From assembly GCA_003509065.1 (NCBI GenBank), contig DODG01000052.1, positions 1 to 5,990 of the forward strand: 5,990 nucleotides of DNA. Direction: 5' to 3'. Below the pieces are notes generated by a model. That model was not told the origin of the DNA. It did no database searches and saw nothing but the letters and a program-made list of their open reading frames with translations. Source of the DNA: Acidobacteriota bacterium. GTDB lineage: Bacteria; Acidobacteriota; Vicinamibacteria; Vicinamibacterales; UBA823. Positions 1 to 5,990 of the stretch are shown one piece after another. A program made the translations under genes and the position numbers. How positions within the stretch are numbered: the stretch's first letter is position 1; each line of letters starts with the position of its first letter.

Positions 1-1
1 C

Positions 2-856
2 ATTCGCGGCGTAAGCGAAGAAACCACGACTGGTGTGCACCGTCTGTATCAGATGATGGAAGCGGGGACGCTGCTCTTCCCCGCTATCAATGTGAACGAT
101 TCTGTAACGAAGAGCAAGTTCGACAACATCTACGGCTGTCGACATTCTCTCCCGGACGGTCTGGCACGAGCCACCGATGTCATGCTCGGGGGGAAGACTG
201 CTCTCGTGTGTGGTTTCGGTGAAGTGGGTAAAGGCTGCGCCCAAGCCTTGCGTGGTCAGGGTAGCCGAGTCATGGTGACTGAAGTCGATCCGATCTGCGC
301 CTTGCAAGCTGCCATGGAAGGGTACCAAGTGGTGACCCTTGAGGATGTGGTGGAACAAGTCGATATTTTTATTTCTGCCACTGGGAACTTCAATATTTTT
401 ACAGTGGAACATATGTCTAGAATGAAGGACAAGGCAATCGTCGGAAACATCGGTCACTTTGACAACGAGATTGACATGGCCGGTCTAAAAAAATTCGAGG
501 GCATTGAGCACATCAATATTAAACCGCAGTACGATGAATGGCGATTTCCAGATGGCCATAGCGTAATGATTTTGGCTGAAGGACGTTTGCTGAACTTAGG
601 ATGTGCAACAGGCCACCCCAGCTTCGTGATGTCAGCGTCCTTCACCAACCAAGTGATCGCACAACTGGAACTGCATGCGAACAAAGGGCAATACGAAAAA
701 AAGGTTTACATGTTGCCCAAGGAGTTAGACGAAAAAGTCGCACGCCTTCATTTGGACCATGTCGGCGTCAAATTGACCGAACTGACTCAAGCGCAAGCAG
801 ATTACATCGGTGTGCCTGTCGGTGGACCGTACAAGCCATCACACTACAGGTACTAG
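2..856 (+). CDS. ahcY: S-adenosylhomocysteine hydrolase, C-terminal part (5' end outside window)
   Basis: This cytoplasmic NAD-dependent enzyme reversibly splits S-adenosylhomocysteine into adenosine and homocysteine, clearing the inhibitory product of SAM-dependent methylations. The frame is open from base 2, giving 284 visible residues; the human enzyme has about 283 after the equivalent point, so only the N-terminal third is missing. The GTG at 35 is an internal Val codon, not the start, because conserved family sequence ([11 protein letters not shown]) precedes it. Numbered from base 2, Glu7, Lys37, Asp41, Asn42 and Cys46 match human Glu156, Lys186, Asp190, Asn191 and Cys195. The NAD-binding glycine motif GFGEVGKG is at 71-78. 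The C-terminal [10 protein letters not shown] carries the Lys and Tyr (278, 282) that reach the neighbouring subunit's NAD site. No active-site change is visible. It converges on the leftward operon and appears functionally unrelated to it. Identification is secure. Confidence 0.97.
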   Translation: MRGVSEETTTGVHRLYQMMEAGTLLFPAINVNDSVTKSKFDNIYGCRHSLPDGLARATDVMLGGKTALVCGFGEVGKGCAQALRGQGSRVMVTEVDPICALQAAMEGYQVVTLEDVVEQVDIFISATGNFNIFTVEHMSRMKDKAIVGNIGHFDNEIDMAGLKKFEGIEHINIKPQYDEWRFPDGHSVMILAEGRLLNLGCATGHPSFVMSASFTNQVIAQLELHANKGQYEKKVYMLPKELDEKVARLHLDHVGVKLTELTQAQADYIGVPVGGPYKPSHYRY

Positions 857-882
857 GGTTCAAATAACGGAACAGAGAACCC
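856..882 (+). terminator. Possible weak hairpin just after ahcY
   Basis: GGGTTC at 856-861 pairs perfectly with GAACCC at 877-882 around a 15-base loop, directly at the ahcY stop codon. No T-run follows, so it does not meet the usual intrinsic-terminator pattern. The 69-base gap between the convergent genes (857-925) shows nothing better. A second short inverted repeat, GCCAG at 917-921 and CTGGC at 931-935, straddles the stop of the opposing gene and also lacks a T-run on either strand. Termination here may be Rho-dependent. Confidence 0.22.
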
Positions 883-925
883 GTCATTAAGCTTAGTCCC
901 TAACAAGCACGTCTACGCCAGCTCG

Positions 926-1684
926 TCAGTCTGGCACCTTGCTGGGTAACTCACTATTTCCCTCAAACACGAGTTCACGAAACACAGTTGGCTCGTGAAA
1001 ACTCTCGCCTGTTACTGGTGACCAAGCCGAAAAAACAACATCCCGTGCAGGGTCAGATTCGCCCCACGGTCGCTTTATACGAAAGACATTAAAACGCCAG
1101 TGTGTCCCAGCCGCTGGTGGTAATGTCGTCGCCGTTGCAGATGGTAATGAAGCAAATCCTGGCCATGGCAGAAAGGCCACGGCAGTCCAACCGGCGGTAG
1201 ACCCATCTCTGTATCGATTAAGTCTCACATGACTCTCCAACCCTTCAAGATTCCAGGAGAGATCCCCCTCTCGGTCATCTCCCTCCCACATTATGCTTAA
1301 ATCAGTGACGACATTTGCTGGGTTTATTTCGATCTCAGCATAGTTGGTTCCAGAACGATCCAGATCGATGAAGATTTCGACTACTTCTTCATTCCAGATT
1401 GGATCATCATGTTCCGTCATCGTGAACCAAGGATTAGGATCCGTGGACTCAAAACGTACGTACAATCCCAAGTCACTCCACAGAGCACGAAATTCTGTCT
1501 CATAAGCTGCCGGACCCCATTTGATCCGTCGCGCTTCCCACCACGGGGATTCATTGTCCACAACCTCCTGTGGTGAAGCATCAGTTCGTACTACTACGTA
1601 CTCCACATCCTGACTTTGCATGTGATTGTCAGACATAAAACACACGAAGCATAAAACATACACGCCTCTTGTGATCTTCAACAT
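926..1684 (-). CDS. Carbohydrate-binding family 9-like (CBM9/DOMON-like) protein
   Basis: The 252-residue product matches the single-domain CBM9-like proteins, a beta-sandwich related to the sugar-binding module of xylanases. The family is usually exported; ligands for stand-alone members are mostly unknown. Visible landmarks are LWSDLGLYVRFE (69-79), DDPIWNEEVVEIFID with the conserved acidic run (93-107), YAEIEINP (115-122), WTAVAFLPW (166-174) and a C-terminal WRFNVFRIKRP then AWSPV and FHEP (196-232). The start is supported by a strong AGGAGG at 1689-1694, four bases upstream of the ATG. The N-terminus has a short hydrophobic stretch (GVYVLCFVCFM, 7-17) that may be a weak Sec signal, but it has no clear cleavage site or lipobox. 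It is the last gene of the leftward operon, 27 bases after the amidohydrolase. The fold call is firm; a role in binding a sugar or other ligand is inference. Confidence 0.85.
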   Translation of the reverse strand: MLKITRGVYVLCFVCFMSDNHMQSQDVEYVVVRTDASPQEVVDNESPWWEARRIKWGPAAYETEFRALWSDLGLYVRFESTDPNPWFTMTEHDDPIWNEEVVEIFIDLDRSGTNYAEIEINPANVVTDLSIMWEGDDREGDLSWNLEGLESHVRLNRYRDGSTAGWTAVAFLPWPGFASLPSATATTLPPAAGTHWRFNVFRIKRPWGESDPARDVVFSAWSPVTGESFHEPTVFRELVFEGNSELPSKVPD

Positions 1685-1688
1685 CTAC

Positions 1689-1694
1689 CCTCCT
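1689..1694 (-). promoter_or_regulatory. Shine-Dalgarno site of the CBM9-like gene
   Basis: The plus strand reads CCTCCT, giving a perfect AGGAGG on the minus strand four bases before the ATG at 1684. It lies in the 27-base gap after the amidohydrolase stop codon. It fixes the start at Met1 rather than the internal Met17 or Met22, which would drop the hydrophobic N-terminus. Confidence 0.7.
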
Positions 1695-1711
1695 GGACTC
1701 ACTAACTTGCA

Positions 1712-2935
1712 TCAAACGTCTATCCCAAGTATCTGTGCGGCATTTTCAAAATACACCTTCTTCAAAATCGAATCCGGTAGACCTAAACCGTAGATGCGCC
1801 ATCGCCCTTGTGGAGGAGTCTTCGCAGGAGCGTAGTCAAAGTAGTCATCTTCTGTCTCTAGGAATCTAAAGTAAATTTCATAGAGAGTATCGCCGAAGAC
1901 TTGTTGCGGCGTCGCATCACCTTCAGGAGAAGGAATCGCATCTGTTCCAAACAAGATTCTATCCTGATAATTCTCGAAAAATCGACGGGCGGTTCGAGGC
2001 TGACGACCCAATTCACCGATCCGCGCTCCCAATTCCACGTATAAGTTCGGAAATCGGTCGAGAGCCTGACTTACAGTAGAAAGATTTTCTGCGTTGTGTC
2101 CAACATGAAGACCGATGAACGTTGTGGCGGGATGACGAGCCAAGACGCGGTCGCGCGCAGCAAGCAGTGCAGCGTGGCTTGGAAAATCACCGCCGTAAAA
2201 TGACCATTCCGGATGTGCATGAAGTTCCTCGTACCGTTCGTTTAGTCGATCAATCGGCAGGAAAAACGCTTCCGGGTCAGAGACATGAATGGCTATCGGC
2301 ATATCAAGTGCTGCACAGGTCTCCCACATTGGATCAAATCGTTGATCGTCTATTGCGATTAATGAACCGCTGGTCACTCGCTCACGTAAATATAAGCCCA
2401 GCGTCTTCGTCAACTTGAGTCCACGTGCACCAGCCTTATGTGCTTGTTCGATTTGTTCTGCTTGAAATCGAGGATAGTCCGGATCGGCCACATGATTCCA
2501 TGACGGCTCGGTGAATGTGATAAATCGGTCTGGATATGCTTCGTCGAACACACGTCGTGCTTCGACTAAACCTGGCCCAACGCCACCGGTCAAGTTAACC
2601 ATCGTACGCACACCTTTCCGATCCATGACCGGAACCAACTCTTCAGGTCGACCTAGGATACGAATTCGTTCTCCAAAAGGATCTGATCCCAGTGGGACAT
2701 CCGACCAAGTAACGTGGGTATGGATGTCGATGACAGGAAAACGTGCTCGATCGACGCGGCTTTCCGGAACATGCAACATACTTTTTGGTTCAAATTCTTC
2801 TAGGGTGATACCTTCCCTTTCAGTTGGGGAAACTAGCGGCTCATGCCGCTCCGGCAAACGAGCGCAATGAGCCGAACCCATCAATACACCACCCGTGGCC
2901 GTAAGCCATCGTCGACGATTCCATTTACGCATCAT
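1712..2935 (-). CDS. Tat-exported amidohydrolase family 2 (TIM-barrel metal hydrolase)
   Basis: This 407-residue protein belongs to the amidohydrolase-2 family, whose members hydrolyse or decarboxylate varied substrates with a metal in a TIM barrel. Metal-site residues are in the expected order: His72 and His74 in VIDIHTHV, His217 in PIAIHVSD, His277 in IGLHVGH and Asp332 in ILFGTD. Lys174 and Lys177 sit in GLKLTK, on a mid-barrel strand. The segment around LGRQPRTARRFF just before the GTD strand is typical of one widespread exported subgroup with unknown substrate. The N-terminus (RKWNRRRWLTATGG) is a Tat signal. A Cys follows at 24, but its context (SAHC) is a poor lipobox. A second ATG at 2932 suits the ribosome binding site better, giving 406 residues. 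It is the middle gene of the leftward operon, 78 bases after the M19 gene and 27 before the CBM9-like gene. Family call firm; substrate unknown. Confidence 0.92.
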   Translation of the reverse strand: MMRKWNRRRWLTATGGVLMGSAHCARLPERHEPLVSPTEREGITLEEFEPKSMLHVPESRVDRARFPVIDIHTHVTWSDVPLGSDPFGERIRILGRPEELVPVMDRKGVRTMVNLTGGVGPGLVEARRVFDEAYPDRFITFTEPSWNHVADPDYPRFQAEQIEQAHKAGARGLKLTKTLGLYLRERVTSGSLIAIDDQRFDPMWETCAALDMPIAIHVSDPEAFFLPIDRLNERYEELHAHPEWSFYGGDFPSHAALLAARDRVLARHPATTFIGLHVGHNAENLSTVSQALDRFPNLYVELGARIGELGRQPRTARRFFENYQDRILFGTDAIPSPEGDATPQQVFGDTLYEIYFRFLETEDDYFDYAPAKTPPQGRWRIYGLGLPDSILKKVYFENAAQILGIDV

Positions 2936-2938
2936 ATT

Positions 2939-2942
2939 CTCC
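2939..2942 (-). promoter_or_regulatory. Ribosome binding site deciding the amidohydrolase start
   Basis: The minus strand reads CGGAGAAT before tandem ATG codons. GGAG lies only three bases before the first ATG (2935) but six before the second (2932). The second spacing is nearer the usual range, so translation more likely begins at 2932, one codon shorter. The Tat motif is intact either way. Confidence 0.5.
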
Positions 2943-3013
2943 GAATAACTTGTTCATCCTTAACCAGAATATCGGCCAGTAGTAGTCAGCCGCCGCCGCA
3001 GTGATGGTTACAC

Positions 3014-4156
3014 CTACCCAACCACTTCACGGAATAGGCGCGCGTAATTACCACCGATAATTTTCTCGATTCGGCCGGTCGAATATCCTCGCTGTTGCAA
3101 GGCCTGCACTAGGTGCAGCAGGCGCTGTGGATGGCTCAATTCTGGTACTCGCATATGCTTGATCTCCCATGTGAGTTCTGGATATTGCTGGCGCCGCCTC
3201 GCAAAGCTTCGATTATGGTCCTCGACCTCAGTCGGTCGCATGGCTGTCATGTCAACAACATCCTGATCTGTGCCGACTGCCACCGAATCTTCACCTCCAA
3301 GATTGATTACGTGTTCAACATGATCGATAAAATGATTAATCGAGATCGTTGGATCTTTAGTCAGCCAACCGCTCTGATTGTAGACACAAAACACGCCGCC
3401 ATTTTCTGCCAGCATACGAATATTCCGATCACTCACGTTACGCGGGTGCGGACATAAAGCGAGGCAACCCGAATGAGAATAAATCACCGGTTTAGTTGAT
3501 GCGAGGATTACATCAAGAGATGAACGATCACCGACATGTGATAGATCAACAATCACTCCATGGTCATTGAAAGCTTCAATGACCCGATATCCGTACTGAC
3601 TTAATCCCGCGTTCGTAGGTTCCCAACAACTATCCACGAGGAAATTACGATTGCCGTCGGCGAGCTGAATTTGACGCACTCCTCGATCAATAAAGGTCTG
3701 CAATTTCTCAAGGTCCCAGCCAAATGGAGCGGACATCTGGAAACAATAGATGAATCCAACCCTACCAGCTCGTTTGACGGCATCGAGGTCCGCCGTATTC
3801 GTCACTTTCGCAAACACGTCCGAATGCTTTCGAACAATGGCATCCCACGTGTCAATACGCTTCACGACAGCTCCGAACATATTCTCGGCCTTGCTTAGCA
3901 CGGCAAAATTTGCCGTCATATTCATTGCCATTGCCGTAATACCGGATGTTCGTAAGGCTTCGACCTTTTCGTGCGTAAGATACTGAACAAACGTTCGCGG
4001 TGGCGGCGCCATCGCAAAGCACATTGCATCAATTGCATACGCACGACGGTAAATCGCTTCTGGAGTTTCTTGACTCAGGTAATCAGCTCTTGCTACTCCG
4101 CTGGTTGCCAATAAAGTACCGCCACCAACGGTCCCGATGAATTCTCGACGATTCAT
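3014..4156 (-). CDS. Tat-exported M19 (membrane/renal dipeptidase) family protein, divergent metal site
   Basis: The 380-residue product has the M19 fold. M19 enzymes are two-zinc dipeptidases that cleave dipeptides, including some with D-residues. It starts with a Tat signal (NRREFIG then a hydrophobic stretch to VARA at 24). Family landmarks are VDLSHVGD with His207, PVIYSHSG with His228, the HPRNVSD segment with Arg239, VAVGTDQD with Asp297, and the C-terminal GGNYARLFREV (368-378). Several canonical residues are absent. The DGHxD segment is replaced by DAMCF (43-47), removing the His-x-Asp zinc ligands. The bridging Glu aligns with Gln140 in IYCFQMS, and the LTHN substrate His aligns near Asp167 in LADGNRN. 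It may therefore use one metal or a different chemistry. Start choice is backed by AGGAG seven bases upstream. It is the first gene of the leftward operon. Family firm; dipeptidase activity doubtful. Confidence 0.88.
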   Translation of the reverse strand: MNRREFIGTVGGGTLLATSGVARADYLSQETPEAIYRRAYAIDAMCFAMAPPPRTFVQYLTHEKVEALRTSGITAMAMNMTANFAVLSKAENMFGAVVKRIDTWDAIVRKHSDVFAKVTNTADLDAVKRAGRVGFIYCFQMSAPFGWDLEKLQTFIDRGVRQIQLADGNRNFLVDSCWEPTNAGLSQYGYRVIEAFNDHGVIVDLSHVGDRSSLDVILASTKPVIYSHSGCLALCPHPRNVSDRNIRMLAENGGVFCVYNQSGWLTKDPTISINHFIDHVEHVINLGGEDSVAVGTDQDVVDMTAMRPTEVEDHNRSFARRRQQYPELTWEIKHMRVPELSHPQRLLHLVQALQQRGYSTGRIEKIIGGNYARLFREVVG

Positions 4157-4163
4157 GAAGAAT

Positions 4164-4168
4164 CTCCT
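4164..4168 (-). promoter_or_regulatory. Shine-Dalgarno site of the M19 gene
   Basis: The minus strand reads GGGAGAGGAGATTCTTC before the ATG at 4156. AGGAG is seven bases from the start codon, an ideal spacing. Immediately upstream in the leader, ACGAC (minus strand, 4189-4193) and GTCGT (4180-4184) form a perfect five-base stem with a CAGA tetraloop. This hairpin could affect translation of the first operon gene, though it is short enough to be chance. Confidence 0.65.
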
Positions 4169-4264
4169 CTCCCGTGTGGACGACTCTGGTCGTGTGAAGC
4201 TTAAAATCTCAGCTCAAAGACAAGTAGCACGCCGTCAGGCAATGGTCGGACACCTGTATCGAGC

Positions 4265-4270
4265 TATAAT
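4265..4270 (+). promoter_or_regulatory. Candidate -10 box of the NIPSNAP-amidase operon
   Basis: A perfect TATAAT sits 44 bases before the NIPSNAP start codon. The best -35 match at a 16-base spacer is TGGTCG (4243-4248), only three of six to consensus, so the promoter would need an activator or another sigma factor, or the match is fortuitous. Transcription would start near 4277. Confidence 0.4.
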
Positions 4271-4287
4271 CTGGCACAATATTAAAC

Positions 4288-4299
4288 TAAACATGTTTA
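4288..4299. repeat. Perfect 12-base palindrome, candidate operator
   Basis: TAAACATGTTTA reads the same on both strands. It lies about 18 bases downstream of the candidate -10 box and just before the ribosome binding site. With no loop it is poorly suited to an RNA hairpin but well suited to a dimeric DNA-binding repressor. The region is A+T-rich, which raises the chance of a coincidental palindrome, and no second copy was seen in the window. Confidence 0.35.
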
Positions 4300-4314
4300 T
4301 AAAATGAGGAACCT

Positions 4315-4734
4315 ATGAAAAACCTATTTTCCATTGGTAGCCTAATCATTCTGAGTCTCATGGTCGGCCGCTTTAGCGCTCAGAACGAAGATCACTCGAT
4401 TGCGAACAATTCTCGTTCGTTTGAATTACGAACATACACGACTGAAGCAGGTAAGCTAGCAGCGCTTCATGCACGATTTCGTGACCATACAACCGCTCTA
4501 TTCGAACAGCATGGCATGACGAATATTGGCTATTGGATTCCCAACGAAAGGCCTAACACTCTGATTTATCTATTAGCTCACGACAGCCCTGAAGCTGCCG
4601 CGCAATCATGGCAAGGTTTCCGCCAAGACGCTGATTGGCAACGAGCTTACCAGGCATCGCGAGAGGATGGACCCTTGGTTGCTAACGTAGAATCAATTTT
4701 TCTCACCGCAACGAACTACTCAGACCTGAAATGA
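4315..4734 (+). CDS. Exported NIPSNAP-family protein
   Basis: This 139-residue protein contains one NIPSNAP domain, a dimeric alpha-beta barrel fold with no settled enzymatic role in bacteria. The domain spans about 35-136 and opens with the family signature FELRTYTTEAGKLAALHARF, followed by HGMTNIGYW (66-74) and the DADWQRAYQASR helix (105-116), and ends with the usual NYSDL. Residues 1-22 form a Sec signal (MKNLFSIG, hydrophobic core, probable cleavage after RFSA), so it should act outside the cytoplasm. The start has GAGGA at 4306-4310, four bases upstream. The stop overlaps the amidase start by four bases (ATGA), which implies a bicistronic message and coupled translation. Size is normal for single-domain bacterial members. 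Family call firm; function unknown, with a link to the amidase inferred from coupling alone. Confidence 0.9.
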   Translation: MKNLFSIGSLIILSLMVGRFSAQNEDHSIANNSRSFELRTYTTEAGKLAALHARFRDHTTALFEQHGMTNIGYWIPNERPNTLIYLLAHDSPEAAAQSWQGFRQDADWQRAYQASREDGPLVANVESIFLTATNYSDLK

Positions 4735-5990
4735 TTGTCGTGAGAAAATTGATAGCTATTCGTCGGCATACCCTTGTCAGCAGTTGTTTTGTAGCCTGCT
4801 TGCTCTCGTGGTATGGCTGTGAGTCGGCACCCGCCCCAACACTCGTATCGTCTGAATTCAACGTTATCGAAACAACAATCAATGACATTCATGACGCCAT
4901 GGCACGTGGACAGATTACCGCACAGATATTGGTTGAAACCTATCTCACACGAATAGCCACCTACGATAAACAGGGTCCAGCACTGAACGCTATCATCACC
5001 ATTAACCCAAACGCGTTGAAAGTGGCTGAAGAGTTGGACGCTGCGTACACCCAATCGGGTCTAACTGGCCCACTTCATGGTATTCCCATCATCGTCAAAG
5101 ACAATTACGACACGTTCGATTTGCCGACCACTGCGGGGTCTCTGTCTTTGACAACCTCAGTGCCGCCGGATGATGCATTCCAGATTCGTAAGATTCGAGA
5201 AGCGGGTGGAATTATTCTCGCCAAGTCCAACATGGCCGAGTTTGCCTTTTCCCCATATCAAACCGTTGGTTCGGCCCTTGCCGGATATACGCGCAACCCC
5301 TACGCACCGAATCGTGTGACTGCTGGCTCAAGTGGTGGCACCGCAGCGGCTGTGGCCGCCAATTTCGGCGCCGTCGGACTAGGGACCGACACGGGCAATT
5401 CAATTCGTGGCCCTTCGTCACACCAGAACCTTGTCGGTATCCGTTCGACAATGGGTCTTACCAGTCGTGATGGCATCGTTCCTCTCAATCTCGCTCGTGA
5501 CATCGGCGGTCCGATGGCACGGACTGTCACCGACGCCGTCATCGTCTTTGATGTCCTTGCAGGACCAGATCCAAATGACCCGGTAACGCAAGTGAGTCAC
5601 GAATACCGCGCAGCCAACTACACAGACTACCTCAAGGTGGATGGTCTAGATGGCACCCGCATCGGTGTACTGCGTGAACTCTCAGATGAGACTGCTGATG
5701 ACGAAATCATAGCCCGCTTTAACGAAGCCCTTGCCTCGATGAGACGACTTGGCGCAACAATCGTTGATCCAATCAACTTACCCCAAGACGCAACTACCAT
5801 AAGCGATGATCGTCCGCGGTGTAACCGGTTTCGATTCGATCTCAACGCATATCTAGAAACACTCGGTCCGCAGGCACCAGTAAAAAGCCTTGCAGACATT
5901 CTGGAATCGGATCGTCTACATCCAACGATACGTCAACGCCTAGAATCGGCTGAAGCCATTACCATCCCACCGAATCAGCAGCCTGGTTGT
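4731..5990 (+). CDS. Exported amidase-signature family enzyme (3' end outside window)
   Basis: An open frame of 420 codons runs from the ATG at 4731 off the right edge; exported amidases of this kind are usually around 500 residues or more, so the C-terminus is missing. The family hydrolyses amide bonds with a Ser-cisSer-Lys triad, and all three residues are visible: Lys123 in GIPIIVKDNYD, cis-Ser200 in AGSSGGTAAAVAA, and nucleophile Ser224 in GTDTGNSIRGPSS. The last has Asn where many relatives have Gly (GGS), a variant I associate with secreted amidases. Residues 1-30 hold basic residues, a hydrophobic core and a Cys at 30 (WYGC), suggesting a signal peptide or imperfect lipobox. This and the lack of gatB/gatC nearby argue against GatA. 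The start overlaps the NIPSNAP stop and has no Shine-Dalgarno, so translation is probably coupled; GTG at 4740 is an alternative start. Substrate unknown. Confidence 0.93.
   Translation, partial: MIVVRKLIAIRRHTLVSSCFVACLLSWYGCESAPAPTLVSSEFNVIETTINDIHDAMARGQITAQILVETYLTRIATYDKQGPALNAIITINPNALKVAEELDAAYTQSGLTGPLHGIPIIVKDNYDTFDLPTTAGSLSLTTSVPPDDAFQIRKIREAGGIILAKSNMAEFAFSPYQTVGSALAGYTRNPYAPNRVTAGSSGGTAAAVAANFGAVGLGTDTGNSIRGPSSHQNLVGIRSTMGLTSRDGIVPLNLARDIGGPMARTVTDAVIVFDVLAGPDPNDPVTQVSHEYRAANYTDYLKVDGLDGTRIGVLRELSDETADDEIIARFNEALASMRRLGATIVDPINLPQDATTISDDRPRCNRFRFDLNAYLETLGPQAPVKSLADILESDRLHPTIRQRLESAEAITIPPNQQPGC

Larger units (their letters stand above)
4157..4314. promoter_or_regulatory. Divergent promoter region between the two operons
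   Basis: These 158 bases separate the start codons of the leftward M19 operon and the rightward NIPSNAP-amidase operon, so both promoters should lie here. The right half (about 4262-4305) is markedly A+T-rich. A rightward -10 box and a palindrome are visible and listed separately. No convincing leftward promoter was found: the minus strand has only weak matches such as TATAGC with a poor -35. Confidence 0.7.

Noticed and set aside
35..856. GTG at 35 as the start of ahcY
   Set aside because: Conserved AhcY sequence continues in frame upstream to base 2, so this codon is an internal Val and the true start lies outside the window.
601..867. Open frame inside the 3' part of ahcY on the plus strand
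   Set aside because: It is an out-of-frame shadow of well-conserved ahcY coding sequence, and its translation resembles no family I know.
2122..2870. Plus-strand open frames opposite the amidohydrolase (2122-2418 and 2511-2870)
   Set aside because: The opposite strand encodes an intact amidohydrolase with all metal ligands; these are antisense shadows.
3014..4156. M19 gene as a pseudogene because of the missing zinc ligands
   Set aside because: The frame is intact over a full family length, has a strong ribosome binding site and a Tat signal, and the remaining motifs are well kept.
4716..5054. Minus-strand open frame of 112 codons opposite the NIPSNAP-amidase junction
   Set aside because: It overlaps the amidase N-terminal region, has no recognisable domain or good ribosome binding site, and conflicts with the coupled overlap.
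5212..5899. Several minus-strand open frames at 5212-5451, 5300-5542, 5418-5600 and 5627-5899
   Set aside because: All lie antisense to the amidase frame, which is open throughout and carries complete catalytic motifs; their translations are Arg/Ser/Pro-rich as expected of shadows.
4731..5990. GatA subunit of the aminoacyl-tRNA amidotransferase
   Set aside because: The product has an export-type N-terminus, lies in a two-gene operon with a NIPSNAP protein, and shows no gatB or gatC alongside.

Overview
The window reads as chromosomal DNA of a Gram-negative heterotrophic bacterium of roughly balanced base composition. Two consecutive gene products start with twin-arginine (Tat) export signals and two more start with Sec-type or lipoprotein-like leaders, so most of the proteins here are predicted to work in the periplasm or at the cell envelope. 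The phylum cannot be fixed from these sequences. The AhcY fragment is of ordinary bacterial type, and the exported hydrolase set is of a kind common in uncultured environmental bacteria. No RNA genes, mobile elements, CRISPR arrays or long repeats were seen, and every intergenic gap is shorter than 160 bases.

Layout from left to right. (1) 2-856, plus strand: the C-terminal two thirds of S-adenosylhomocysteine hydrolase (ahcY), cut by the left edge. (2) 926-4156, minus strand: three genes that look like one leftward operon. In transcription order they are a Tat-exported M19 (membrane/renal dipeptidase) family protein, a Tat-exported amidohydrolase-2 family metal hydrolase, and a small CBM9-like/DOMON-like protein. 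The gaps are 78 and 27 bases. (3) 4157-4314: a 158-base divergent promoter region. (4) 4315-5990, plus strand: an exported NIPSNAP-family protein whose stop codon overlaps the ATG of an exported amidase-signature enzyme (ATGA overlap). The amidase runs off the right edge and is visible for 420 codons.

The five genes right of ahcY form a divergently arranged, export-biased catabolic cluster. Three are hydrolases of C-N bonds or related groups, and two are small accessory proteins. A shared role in breaking down an amide- or peptide-like compound outside the cytoplasm is a reasonable guess, but the substrate is not shown by the sequence. The most notable molecular oddity is the M19 protein. It keeps the second half of the family's metal/substrate site but lacks the N-terminal His-x-Asp ligand pair, the bridging Glu and the substrate-binding His, so it is unlikely to be a standard two-zinc dipeptidase. 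A perfect 12-base palindrome between the putative -10 box and the ribosome binding site of the NIPSNAP-amidase operon is a candidate operator.
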